This document shows positions 1 to 5,656 of a DNA stretch of 5,994 nt, one piece after another. Made by a program: the position numbers and the translations under genes. Location: NCBI GenBank assembly GCA_051009015.1, contig JBPCWZ010000184.1:1-5994 (forward strand), written 5' to 3'. Within the stretch, counting starts at the first letter, position 1. Every line of letters starts with the position of its first letter. The DNA comes from JAHRAH01 sp051009015 (lineage in GTDB: Bacteria > Pseudomonadota > Gammaproteobacteria > Tethybacterales > Persebacteraceae). A model generated the notes under the pieces. The model saw only the letters and a program-made list of their open reading frames with translations. It made no database searches and was not told where the DNA came from.

Positions 1-26
1 AGGGCTTGATTAATGGGTAATACCGT

Positions 27-76
27 CACGGGGCGTTGCCCCGTGCTATGAACAGGACGCCCCTTCAGGGCTATGA
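27..76. repeat. Two-unit hairpin repeat in the intergenic region
   Basis: The first unit is a perfect hairpin: CACGGGGC (27-34), loop GTT, GCCCCGTG (38-45). A second, weaker hairpin follows, GCCC (59-62), loop CTTCA, GGGC (68-71). Each unit is followed by the same GCTATGA (45-51 and 70-76), so the two look like diverged copies of one short repeat about 25 bases long. No coding potential is evident, because all three plus frames stop within the first 20 bases. This may be part of a dispersed intergenic repeat family, but one window cannot show copy number. Confidence 0.5.
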
Positions 77-78
77 CA

Positions 79-110
79 AAAAGGAGATTCCCGCTTTCGC
101 GGTCCCTTTT
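79..110. terminator. Candidate bidirectional terminator, possible end of the rpsO-pnp transcript
   Basis: A hairpin core CCGC (91-94), loop TTTC, GCGG (99-102) sits inside an outer pairing of AAAAGG (79-84) with CCTTTT (105-110), separated by an asymmetric internal loop. Read on the plus strand it ends in TTTT. Read on the minus strand the loop is GAAA and the outer arm ends in a T run. It lies about 130 bases past the pnp stop, so it could end the pnp message, but the internal loop makes this uncertain. Confidence 0.4.
85..102. repeat. Partial copy of the 201-220 palindrome
   Basis: Positions 85-102 match 199-216 at 17 of 18 bases; the only difference is T at 97 versus G at 211. Beyond 102 the copies diverge, so this copy lacks the outer part of its second arm (TCCC in place of GAAT). 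It looks like a decayed or truncated member of the same repeat family, and it now forms the core of the hairpin at 79-110. Confidence 0.55.
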
Positions 111-162
111 CGCATTCGGTCAAATCCACCATCAACGGCTGACGGCGAAAACGGCGGAAAGA

Positions 163-190
163 GGGCGGCAGAAATGTCGCCCTTTTTTTT
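163..190 (+). terminator. Strong intrinsic terminator for a plus-strand gene left of the window
   Basis: GGGCGGCA (163-170) pairs with TGTCGCCC (175-182) around a GAAA tetraloop. This gives an 8-bp stem with one G-U pair, and it is followed directly by eight T residues (183-190). It is a textbook Rho-independent terminator reading rightward. It would protect the convergent pnp gene from read-through by a plus-strand gene that must lie outside the window, since nothing on the plus strand before it codes. On the minus strand the same stem is followed only by TCTTTCC, so it is at best a weak pnp terminator. Confidence 0.75.
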
Positions 191-200
191 GTGATATTAG

Positions 201-220
201 ATTCCCGCTTGCGCGGGAAT
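201..220. repeat. 20-base dRS3-like palindrome
   Basis: ATTCCCGC (201-208), loop TTGC, GCGGGAAT (213-220) form a perfect 8-bp inverted repeat. Its overall form, ATTCCC-N8-GGGAAT, is that of the dRS3 repeat known from Neisseria genomes, and similar intergenic palindromes occur in other bacteria. It lies 17 bases past the pnp stop codon. There is no T run on either side, so it is not a classic terminator. It could act as a 3' stabilising hairpin or an integration target, but that is inference. Confidence 0.65.
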
Positions 221-237
221 GACGGGAGCAGGCGGGG

Positions 238-2355
238 TTATTCTTCTTCGCTGCCGGGTTTTGCCGCCAGCGTTTCCGCGCCTTCGTAGCGCATGGTAAA
301 GCGGACTCTGCCGCCTTCGGATTTGAGAACTTTGACTTTGACCGTCTGCCCCGTCTCCAAATAATCCGATACCTTGCCGATGCGCTTGTCGGATATCTGC
401 GATATGTGCAGCAAGCCGTCCCTGCCCGGCAATACGCTGATGATAGCGCCGACATTCTCCAAAATATTCTCCACCTTGCCGTCATAAACGCGCCCGACTT
501 CTATGTCGCGCGTCAGCCCTTGGATCTTGTCGCGCGCGCTCTCGCACGATTCCAGGTTCTTGCCGGTAACCACCACTGTGCCATCGTCCGATATGTCTAT
601 GCGCGTTGTCGTTGTCTCTTGCAGGTTTTTGATGACCGAGCCGCCCTTGCCGATGACATCGCGGATTTTATCCACCGGAATCTTCAACTGCAGCATGCGC
701 GGGGCGTATGCCGATACTTCGCTGCGCGGTGCGGCAAGCACTTTTGCCATCTCGCCCAGAATGTGCGCGCGCCCTTCGCGCGCCTGTTCCAAAGCCGCCG
801 CCATTATCTGTTCATTGACGCTGTCAATCTTCAAATCCATCTGCAAGGCGGTAATGCCGTCTGTCGTCCCCGCAACCTTAAAATCCATATCGCCCAGATG
901 ATCCTCGTCGCCCAGAATATCCGACAATACGGCGAAGTTGTTGCCTTCTTTTATCAAACCCATGGCAATGCCCGCAACGGGAGAGCGCAAAGGCACACCG
1001 GCATCCATCATGGAAAGCGAGCCGCCGCAAACGGTTGCCATTGAACTTGACCCGTTGGATTCGGTTATCTCCGATACCACGCGCAACGAAAAGCGAAAAT
1101 CATCCCGCGAAGGCAATACCGCCGACAACGCCCGCTTGGCAAGCCGCCCATGACCGACTTCGCGCCGCTTGGGAATGCCGGTGCGCCCGGTCTCGCCGGT
1201 GGAATAGGGCGGGAAGTTGTAATGCAGCATAAAACGCTCAAACTGCTCGCCCGCCAATGCGTCTATCTTTTGGTCGTCATTGTCGGCGCCCAGTGTTGTG
1301 ATGGCGAGGGCTTGCGTCTCCCCGCGCGTAAATAAAGCCGAGCCGTGCGTGCGCGGCAAAACGCCGAGGCGAATGCTTATCGGGCGGATGTCGCGGGTGC
1401 TTCTTTGGTCTATGCGCGCTTCGCCGCCAAGCACACGGCGGCGGACAACCGCCGATTCCATCTTCTTCAACTCGGCATTCAACAAAGTTTTTTGCATGGC
1501 ATCAAAGTTATCGCCCAGCACTTTGACAACAGCGGACTCGCGCAAAGATGCGATAGCCGCGCCGCGCTCCTGCTTGTCGGTAATGGAATACGCTTTGGCA
1601 AAACCGGCGTCAAAATCCTTCAGCATTGCAAGTTGTTCCGCGGGAAGTTTGGGCGGCTGCCAATCCCATTTTTTGATTTTGGCATTTTCGGCGAGTTGTT
1701 CAACCGCGTCCAAAACCGGCAACATCGCCTTGTGCCCTTCGGTAACGGCTTTCAACATTGTCGCCTCCGAAAGTTCGTTTGCCGAAGATTCCACCATCAC
1801 AACGCCGCCGCGCGTGCCGGCAACGACAAGTTCCAAAGCCGATTCCGCCATTTGGCTCTGGCTCGGATTAACCACCAACTCGCCATTGACATGTGCAACC
1901 TTCGCCGCCGCCAGAGGACCGCCGCAAGGCACACCCGCCAAATGCACCGCCGCATAAGATGCTATCATCGCCAGAATATCCGAATCCATCTCCGGATTGT
2001 AAGAAAGCACCGTCGCCAATACTTGCATCTCGTGATAGAAAAACGGCGGGAAAAGCGGGCGGATGGAGCGGTCTATCATGCGCGAAGTGAGGATTTCTTT
2101 TTCGGACGGCCGCCCTTCGCGCTTGAGAAAGCCGCCGGGAATGCGCCCGCAAGCGTAATATTTCTCCTGATAATCCACCGTCAGCGGCAAAAAAGTGGCA
2201 TCCGCTTTGGCATCCGGGCGGGCGGTAAAGGCGGAAAGGACGACAGTATCGTCCATTGTCGCCAGCACGGCGGCATTTGCCTGCCGGGCTATCTCGCCGT
2301 ATTCCAGAGTCAGTTGGCGTCCGCCAAAATCAAGGGTTTTTTTGTAATGTGTCAT
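238..2355 (-). CDS. pnp: Polyribonucleotide nucleotidyltransferase (PNPase)
   Basis: PNPase is a cytoplasmic trimeric 3'-to-5' exoribonuclease that uses phosphate to release nucleoside diphosphates, and it is part of the RNA-decay machinery. The 705-residue protein has the normal length and full domain order: first RNase PH domain (about 1-220), helical linker (about 235-310), second RNase PH domain (about 315-545), KH domain with GKGG at 569-572, and S1 domain (about 618-690). Catalytic-site signatures are intact: the SSSM stretch at 436-439 and the aspartates D485 and D491 in the GDEDHLGDMD segment. The ATG at 2355 has GGAAG (2365-2361) five bases upstream. The gene lies 91 bases behind rpsO on the same strand, the usual order, and probably shares its promoter. 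The acidic tail GSEEE is short. Identification is secure. Confidence 0.98.
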   Translation of the reverse strand: MTHYKKTLDFGGRQLTLEYGEIARQANAAVLATMDDTVVLSAFTARPDAKADATFLPLTVDYQEKYYACGRIPGGFLKREGRPSEKEILTSRMIDRSIRPLFPPFFYHEMQVLATVLSYNPEMDSDILAMIASYAAVHLAGVPCGGPLAAAKVAHVNGELVVNPSQSQMAESALELVVAGTRGGVVMVESSANELSEATMLKAVTEGHKAMLPVLDAVEQLAENAKIKKWDWQPPKLPAEQLAMLKDFDAGFAKAYSITDKQERGAAIASLRESAVVKVLGDNFDAMQKTLLNAELKKMESAVVRRRVLGGEARIDQRSTRDIRPISIRLGVLPRTHGSALFTRGETQALAITTLGADNDDQKIDALAGEQFERFMLHYNFPPYSTGETGRTGIPKRREVGHGRLAKRALSAVLPSRDDFRFSLRVVSEITESNGSSSMATVCGGSLSMMDAGVPLRSPVAGIAMGLIKEGNNFAVLSDILGDEDHLGDMDFKVAGTTDGITALQMDLKIDSVNEQIMAAALEQAREGRAHILGEMAKVLAAPRSEVSAYAPRMLQLKIPVDKIRDVIGKGGSVIKNLQETTTTRIDISDDGTVVVTGKNLESCESARDKIQGLTRDIEVGRVYDGKVENILENVGAIISVLPGRDGLLHISQISDKRIGKVSDYLETGQTVKVKVLKSEGGRVRFTMRYEGAETLAAKPGSEEE

Positions 2356-2381
2356 TGTTGCTTCCGTTTGTTGTTTGTTGT

Positions 2382-2411
2382 GCGCGGGGCAAAAGGTGCT
2401 GCCGTGCGCGC
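2382..2411 (-). promoter_or_regulatory. Possible hairpin in the rpsO-pnp intercistronic leader
   Basis: In the minus-strand RNA, GCGCG and CGCGC can form an outer stem and GGCA/TGCC an inner stem, with a 3x1 internal loop and an 8-base apical loop. It sits between the rpsO stop and the pnp ribosome-binding site. In E. coli the pnp leader has a long stem cut by RNase III that underlies PNPase autoregulation. This structure is much shorter, so an equivalent role is only a guess. It has no following T run and is not a terminator. Confidence 0.3.
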
Positions 2412-2446
2412 GGGTGTGTCAAAAGTGAAAAGTGCCGTTTTCGGGG

Positions 2447-2692
2447 TTATTTGCGCAAGCCGAGCGCGCCGAGGACGCCGGCATGCATCTCGGGGCGCGT
2501 GCGCTTGAGATAGCGCAGTTGTTTGCGGCGTTTGTTGACCATCGCCAGCAAGCCGCGCCGCGAGTGGTTGTCTTTGGGATGGGTTTTGAGATGTTGCGCC
2601 AGGTGGGCTATCTTTGCCGTCAGCAGGGATGCCTGTGCCGCCGCCGAGCCAGTGTCGGCTTCGTGCAGGCGCGGCGAAGTGGTGTCATTCAT
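2447..2692 (-). CDS. rpsO: 30S ribosomal protein S15 (short form)
   Basis: S15 is a primary binder of the central domain of 16S rRNA in the small ribosomal subunit. The 81-residue product carries the family core: DTGS (13-16), the segment from LLTAKI (23-28) to HLKTH (34-38), HSRRGLL (43-49) and the C-terminal LGALGLRK. The ATG at 2692 is chosen because GGAAA (2703-2699) lies six bases upstream and because the good promoter places the RNA start near 2726. The further upstream in-frame ATGs (2734, 2785) would be at or before that point. With this start the protein is about 8 residues shorter than the usual 89, the loss being in the N-terminal helix before DTGS. The usual DHHSRR reads DNHSRR here. 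It is the first gene of the rpsO-pnp operon. Confidence 0.95.
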   Translation of the reverse strand: MNDTTSPRLHEADTGSAAAQASLLTAKIAHLAQHLKTHPKDNHSRRGLLAMVNKRRKQLRYLKRTRPEMHAGVLGALGLRK

Positions 2693-2732
2693 CGGCGGTT
2701 TCCATCGGTTTGTTTTTGTTTCATCGGCGCGC

Positions 2733-2761
2733 ATTATACACGATATTCGCCCCGATATCAC
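2733..2761 (-). promoter_or_regulatory. Sigma70-type promoter of the rpsO-pnp operon
   Basis: Reading on the minus strand, a perfect TATAAT -10 box lies at 2738-2733. A GTGATA -35 box (4 of 6 consensus) lies at 2761-2756 with an optimal 17-base spacer. The expected RNA start is near 2726, giving a leader of about 34 bases before the rpsO ATG. An inverted repeat, GATAT (2742-2746) and ATATC (2755-2759), lies between and partly over the two boxes and could be an operator, though this is unproven. Confidence 0.7.
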
Positions 2762-2766
2762 AAAGT

Positions 2767-2795
2767 GCGGCAAATTTTTCGCCAAAGGTTATAAA
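2767..2795 (+). promoter_or_regulatory. Weak candidate promoter for the xdhC-mocA-sufS-sufU operon
   Basis: TATAAA (2790-2795) is a 5-of-6 match to a -10 box. The best -35 at a 17-base spacing is only GCGGCA (2767-2772, 3 of 6). The RNA would begin near 2803, leaving a leader with GGGAG (2812-2816). An alternative reading is that AAAGG (2784-2788) and the following ATG at 2796 are a translation start rather than a promoter; the two readings exclude each other. A promoter is expected somewhere in this divergent region. Confidence 0.3.
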
Positions 2796-2838
2796 ATGCC
2801 AATATATCAGCGGGAGCATAACGGGCATTTTCACACTA

Positions 2839-3786
2839 TTGGACACCGCATGGCAATGGCGGAGCGAAGGCAAACTGGTCGCCTTTGCCGTTGTTGTCGG
2901 CACCGGCGGCTCGGCACCGCGCGCGGCGGGGGCGCGGCTTTTGGCTTGCGAAGATGGCGCTTTTTTCGGTTCGGTATCGGGCGGATGCGTTGAGGGCGAA
3001 GTTATCGCGGCGGCGGCGGAAGTCATGCGCACCGGCAAGCCGCAACTGCTAAACTTTGCCGCCGCCGTTGACGGCGAATGGCGGGCGGGTTTGTCGTGCG
3101 GCGGCGATATCCGCGTTTTTGTGCATAAACCGCCGGATGCGGCGATAGCAAAAATGCGAAAACTCGCCGCCGCCCGAATGCCGATAACCATTGAAACCGA
3201 CACAACAACCGGCAAACAAGTGATATCGGCAGCCAAAAGCGCAAAAAAGGAAGTTGCGACCATAGCGGGCGGTGTTTTTGTTGAGACAATACTTCCGGCG
3301 CGGCGTTTGTTTATCATCGGCGCTACGCACATTGCCCGCGAGTTATTGGCGATGGCGGCGGTTTTGGAAATGGAATGCATTGTCATTGACCCGCGCGCGG
3401 CTTGGGCGAGTGCGGAGCGATTTGGCGATGCCAAAGTATTGCGGCAGTGGGGGGATGATGCTTTTGCCAAAATGCGCCCGACCGAACGCGATGCCGTTGT
3501 CGCTTTGGCGCACGATGAAAAGATAGACGACCCCGCCCTTTTGGCGGCGCTGACGGCAAAGGCAAAACCGGCATATATCGGCGCGCTCGGCAGCAGCCGC
3601 ACGCATCAAAAAAGATTGCGGCGATTGCACGAACAAGGCGCAAGCGAAGTTGTATTGGCGGATATTCACGCGCCGGTCGGTTTGGATATCGGCGCAAAAA
3701 CACCGGCTGAAATTGCCGTTGCCATTGTCGCCGAAATGGTCGCCGCTTTTCGCGGCAAAGACACAAAGCGGACATTACAAACATAA
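2839..3786 (+). CDS. xdhC: XdhC/CoxI-family molybdenum cofactor insertion protein
   Basis: XdhC-type proteins bind the molybdenum cofactor, protect it during sulfuration and deliver it to xanthine dehydrogenase/CO dehydrogenase-type enzymes. Numbered from the TTG at 2839 (315 residues), the XdhC/CoxI N-terminal domain shows GSAPR (24-28), GSVSGGCVE (44-52) and GLSCGG (84-89). A linker follows. A Rossmann-like C-terminal domain shows RRLFIIGATHIARELL (155-170), IGALGSSRTHQKRL (247-260) and HAPVGLDIGAKTPAEIA (277-293). The usual glycine-rich GAGH is GATH here. The start is unclear. There is no ATG in this frame near the domain start; the options are TTG 2839, which lacks a well-placed ribosome-binding site, or ATT 2827, ten bases after GGGAG (2812-2816). 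The ATG at 2796 has a good AAAGG but is out of frame. The family call is firm and the start is not. It leads an operon with mocA 12 bases downstream. Confidence 0.92.
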   Translation: MDTAWQWRSEGKLVAFAVVVGTGGSAPRAAGARLLACEDGAFFGSVSGGCVEGEVIAAAAEVMRTGKPQLLNFAAAVDGEWRAGLSCGGDIRVFVHKPPDAAIAKMRKLAAARMPITIETDTTTGKQVISAAKSAKKEVATIAGGVFVETILPARRLFIIGATHIARELLAMAAVLEMECIVIDPRAAWASAERFGDAKVLRQWGDDAFAKMRPTERDAVVALAHDEKIDDPALLAALTAKAKPAYIGALGSSRTHQKRLRRLHEQGASEVVLADIHAPVGLDIGAKTPAEIAVAIVAEMVAAFRGKDTKRTLQT

Positions 3787-3798
3787 ACAAAAAAGGCG

Positions 3799-4398
3799 AT
3801 GGATAATCATCATCACAGCGAAAAACCGGCGGCGATAATCCTTGCGGCGGGCGCATCTTCGCGCATGGGCGAAAACAAAATGCTGAAACAATGGCGCGGC
3901 AAACCCTTGCTTTGTTATGCCCTCGGCGCGGCGATGGATGCCAAAAAAGCGGGATTGCTTTCTTTTGTCGCCGCCGTTTGCGGGCGCGATGCGCGGCAAA
4001 CTGCCAAACTTCTCGCCGCCGCCGATGCCGTTGTGTGTAATGCCGATTACCGGCGCGGCATTGCTTCATCATTAATATGCGGCTTGGACGCATTGCCGAA
4101 TGCGTGTTGCGGCGTTGTGGTTTTTTTGGGCGATATGCCGTGCATTTGCCGCGCCGATATTGCCGCCGTCATAACATTATGGCAAAAATCCGATTGTGAT
4201 ATCGCCGCCGCCGCATACCAAGGCAAGCGCGGGCATCCGGTTTTGCTTTCGGCGCGGGTTTTCAATCGGGTGCGGAAGTTGTCGGGCGATGCCGGTGCGC
4301 GCGCGCTTTTTGACGATTGCGATATGCGTTTGGCAAATGCCGGTCGCGGCGTTTTGACGGATATGGATACGCCGGAACAAATGAAGGCGGCGTTTTAG
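3799..4398 (+). CDS. mocA: MocA-type molybdenum cofactor cytidylyltransferase
   Basis: This enzyme would transfer CMP from CTP to molybdenum-molybdopterin, giving the dinucleotide cofactor used by xanthine-oxidase-family enzymes. The 199-residue protein is a single NTP-transferase domain of normal length. It has the nucleotide-binding LAAGASSRMGENKML (15-29), the acceptor-side NADYRRGIASSL (81-92), the metal-binding VVFLGDMP (107-114), GKRGHPVLL (142-150), GDAGAR (163-168) and DMDTPEQ (188-194). LAAG rather than the GG-rich loop of MobA favours MocA over the GMP-transferring MobA, and the xdhC neighbour agrees. The related CTP-using or sugar-nucleotide transferases are less likely in this context. 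AAGG lies only two bases before the ATG, an unusually tight spacing, so translation may rely on coupling with xdhC. It ends three bases before sufS. Confidence 0.9.
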   Translation: MDNHHHSEKPAAIILAAGASSRMGENKMLKQWRGKPLLCYALGAAMDAKKAGLLSFVAAVCGRDARQTAKLLAAADAVVCNADYRRGIASSLICGLDALPNACCGVVVFLGDMPCICRADIAAVITLWQKSDCDIAAAAYQGKRGHPVLLSARVFNRVRKLSGDAGARALFDDCDMRLANAGRGVLTDMDTPEQMKAAF

Positions 4399-4401
4399 CA
4401 A

Positions 4402-5655
4402 ATGCATAACAATAACGACAATGCCAAAACACAAGCGGCGGAAGTTGTGCGCGCCGATATCCCGCTTTTGCGACAGGGCGAAATGCATTATCTGGATAAT
4501 GCCGCCACCGCGCTTATGCCGCAAGTTGTAATGGATGCGACAACAAACTACGATGCCAACACCCGCGCCAATATCGGGCGCGGGTTGCACAAGTTTGCCG
4601 AAGTCGCCGATGAACATTATGCCGGTGCGCGCCGCATCATAGCGGAAATATTGAATGCGGGCGAAGATGAAGTTGTTTTTACTTCCGGCGCCAGCGCCGG
4701 ATTGAACTTGCTTGCCGCCGCGCTCGGGCAAACTTTATCGCCCGATGATGCGGTTGTTTTGTCCATAGCCGAACATCACAGCAATATCGTGCCGTGGCAG
4801 ATAGCGGCAAAGCGTTTTGGCTTTTCGCTGCGCTTTGCCAAAATAACCGAAGGCGGCGCGATAGATATTGACGACATCCGCAAGCACAGCACAGACGGGC
4901 GGGCGCGGGTTTTTGCCCTTGCGCATGCATCCAATGTCAGCGGCGCGATAAACGATATCGGCAAACTTTCGCAAATGGCAAAACAATATAACAACGATGC
5001 GCTTGTCGTCATTGACGGCGCGCAATATATTCCGCATTCTTATAATCATTCGGCATTTGCCAATTCGGGGGCGGATTTTTATGTTTTTTCCGGGCATAAA
5101 TGTTATGCGCCAAACGGCATCGGCGTTTTATGGGGGCGGCGGGAAGTGCTTGCCAAACTTCCGGCGGTTATCGGCGGCGGCGGCGCGGTATCAATGGTGC
5201 GCGAGGATGGTTTTGACTTTGCGGATATGCCGCGCCGTTTGGAAGTCGGCACGCCGCCGATAACACAGGCGATTGGTTTGGCGGCGGCAATGCGCTGGTC
5301 GCATCATATTCCGCAAGCGGCGCGGCAAAACGAAAATGATTTGGCAACAATGGCGCGGCGCGGCTTGCGCGCTATTAAAGGAGTGCGGGTTTTGTTTGAT
5401 GATGAAAACAATAACACAAAATACGCGCCTATAGTTTCTTTTGTAATGGACAATGTGCATCCGCATGATTGTTGTCAGATATTATCGGCGCACAATGTCG
5501 CCGTGCGCGGCGGCAATATGTGCGCCGAACTGCTAATGCGCCGGTTGTCGCCAAACGGCTGCGTGCGGGTTAGCATTGGTCCGTACAACAACGCCGCCGA
5601 TATCGCAACGATGATTAAGGGCGTGCGCGAAGTGCAAAAACTGCTGGGGAGATAA
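4402..5655 (+). CDS. sufS: SufS-type (group II) cysteine desulfurase
   Basis: This PLP enzyme takes sulfur from cysteine as a persulfide for Fe-S cluster assembly and, in some systems, for sulfuration of the molybdenum cofactor. Its 417 residues are slightly longer than the usual 406 or so, because of an Asn-rich N-terminal extension. Visible motifs are YLDNAAT (30-36), EHHSNIVPWQ (124-133) with the PLP-stacking histidine, DGAQ (205-208), SGHK (230-233) with the PLP lysine K233, RLEVGTPP (279-286), and the catalytic cysteine C374 in VRGGNMCAELLM (368-379). The residues before that cysteine are NM, not the common HH. H355 of HPHD lies 19 residues before C374, as in the SufS enzymes that work with SufU. 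It is three bases behind mocA and one base before sufU, so it is cotranscribed. SufS is preferred over IscS from these motifs; a NifS4-like role in molybdenum cofactor sulfuration is also possible. Confidence 0.93.
   Translation: MHNNNDNAKTQAAEVVRADIPLLRQGEMHYLDNAATALMPQVVMDATTNYDANTRANIGRGLHKFAEVADEHYAGARRIIAEILNAGEDEVVFTSGASAGLNLLAAALGQTLSPDDAVVLSIAEHHSNIVPWQIAAKRFGFSLRFAKITEGGAIDIDDIRKHSTDGRARVFALAHASNVSGAINDIGKLSQMAKQYNNDALVVIDGAQYIPHSYNHSAFANSGADFYVFSGHKCYAPNGIGVLWGRREVLAKLPAVIGGGGAVSMVREDGFDFADMPRRLEVGTPPITQAIGLAAAMRWSHHIPQAARQNENDLATMARRGLRAIKGVRVLFDDENNNTKYAPIVSFVMDNVHPHDCCQILSAHNVAVRGGNMCAELLMRRLSPNGCVRVSIGPYNNAADIATMIKGVREVQKLLGR
5646..5651 (+). promoter_or_regulatory. Ribosome-binding site of sufU inside the end of sufS
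   Basis: GGGGAG lies in the last codons of sufS, five bases before the ATG at 5657. It is the strongest such site in the window and fixes the sufU start. Together with the one-base gap between the two genes it points to coupled translation of SufS and SufU. Confidence 0.75.
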
Positions 5656-5656
5656 G

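Noticed and set aside
1..237. CRISPR array or tRNA gene in the repeat-bearing left end
   Set aside because: There are only two diverged repeat units without regular spacers, and no cloverleaf or CCA-type end was seen.
132..485. Minus-strand 117-codon frame at the end of pnp and into the intergenic hairpins
   Set aside because: It overlaps the conserved S1 domain of PNPase in another frame and reads through repeats.
2417..2422. Perfect TTGACA on the minus strand ahead of pnp, as a second pnp promoter
   Set aside because: No -10-like box is found at a 16-19 base spacing; the region there is GC-rich (GCACCT).
1345..2508. Long plus-strand open frame (387 codons) opposite pnp
   Set aside because: It is antisense to the highly conserved pnp gene, shows no family motif, and is explained by the codon bias of the GC-rich strand.
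2614..2838. Upstream extension of xdhC to the in-frame ATG at 2614
   Set aside because: It would run antisense through rpsO and its promoter and adds residues unlike any XdhC N-terminus.
2721..3602. Minus-strand open frame (293 codons) opposite xdhC
   Set aside because: The composition is that of a shadow frame, with no recognisable domain, while the plus strand encodes clear XdhC motifs.
3383..4093. Minus-strand open frame spanning the xdhC-mocA junction
   Set aside because: It is Arg/Pro-rich shadow sequence across two well-supported plus-strand genes.
3799..4398. MobA (guanylyltransferase) instead of MocA
   Set aside because: The nucleotide loop is LAAGASSRMG rather than the MobA-style GG loop, and the xdhC neighbour fits cytidylyl transfer.
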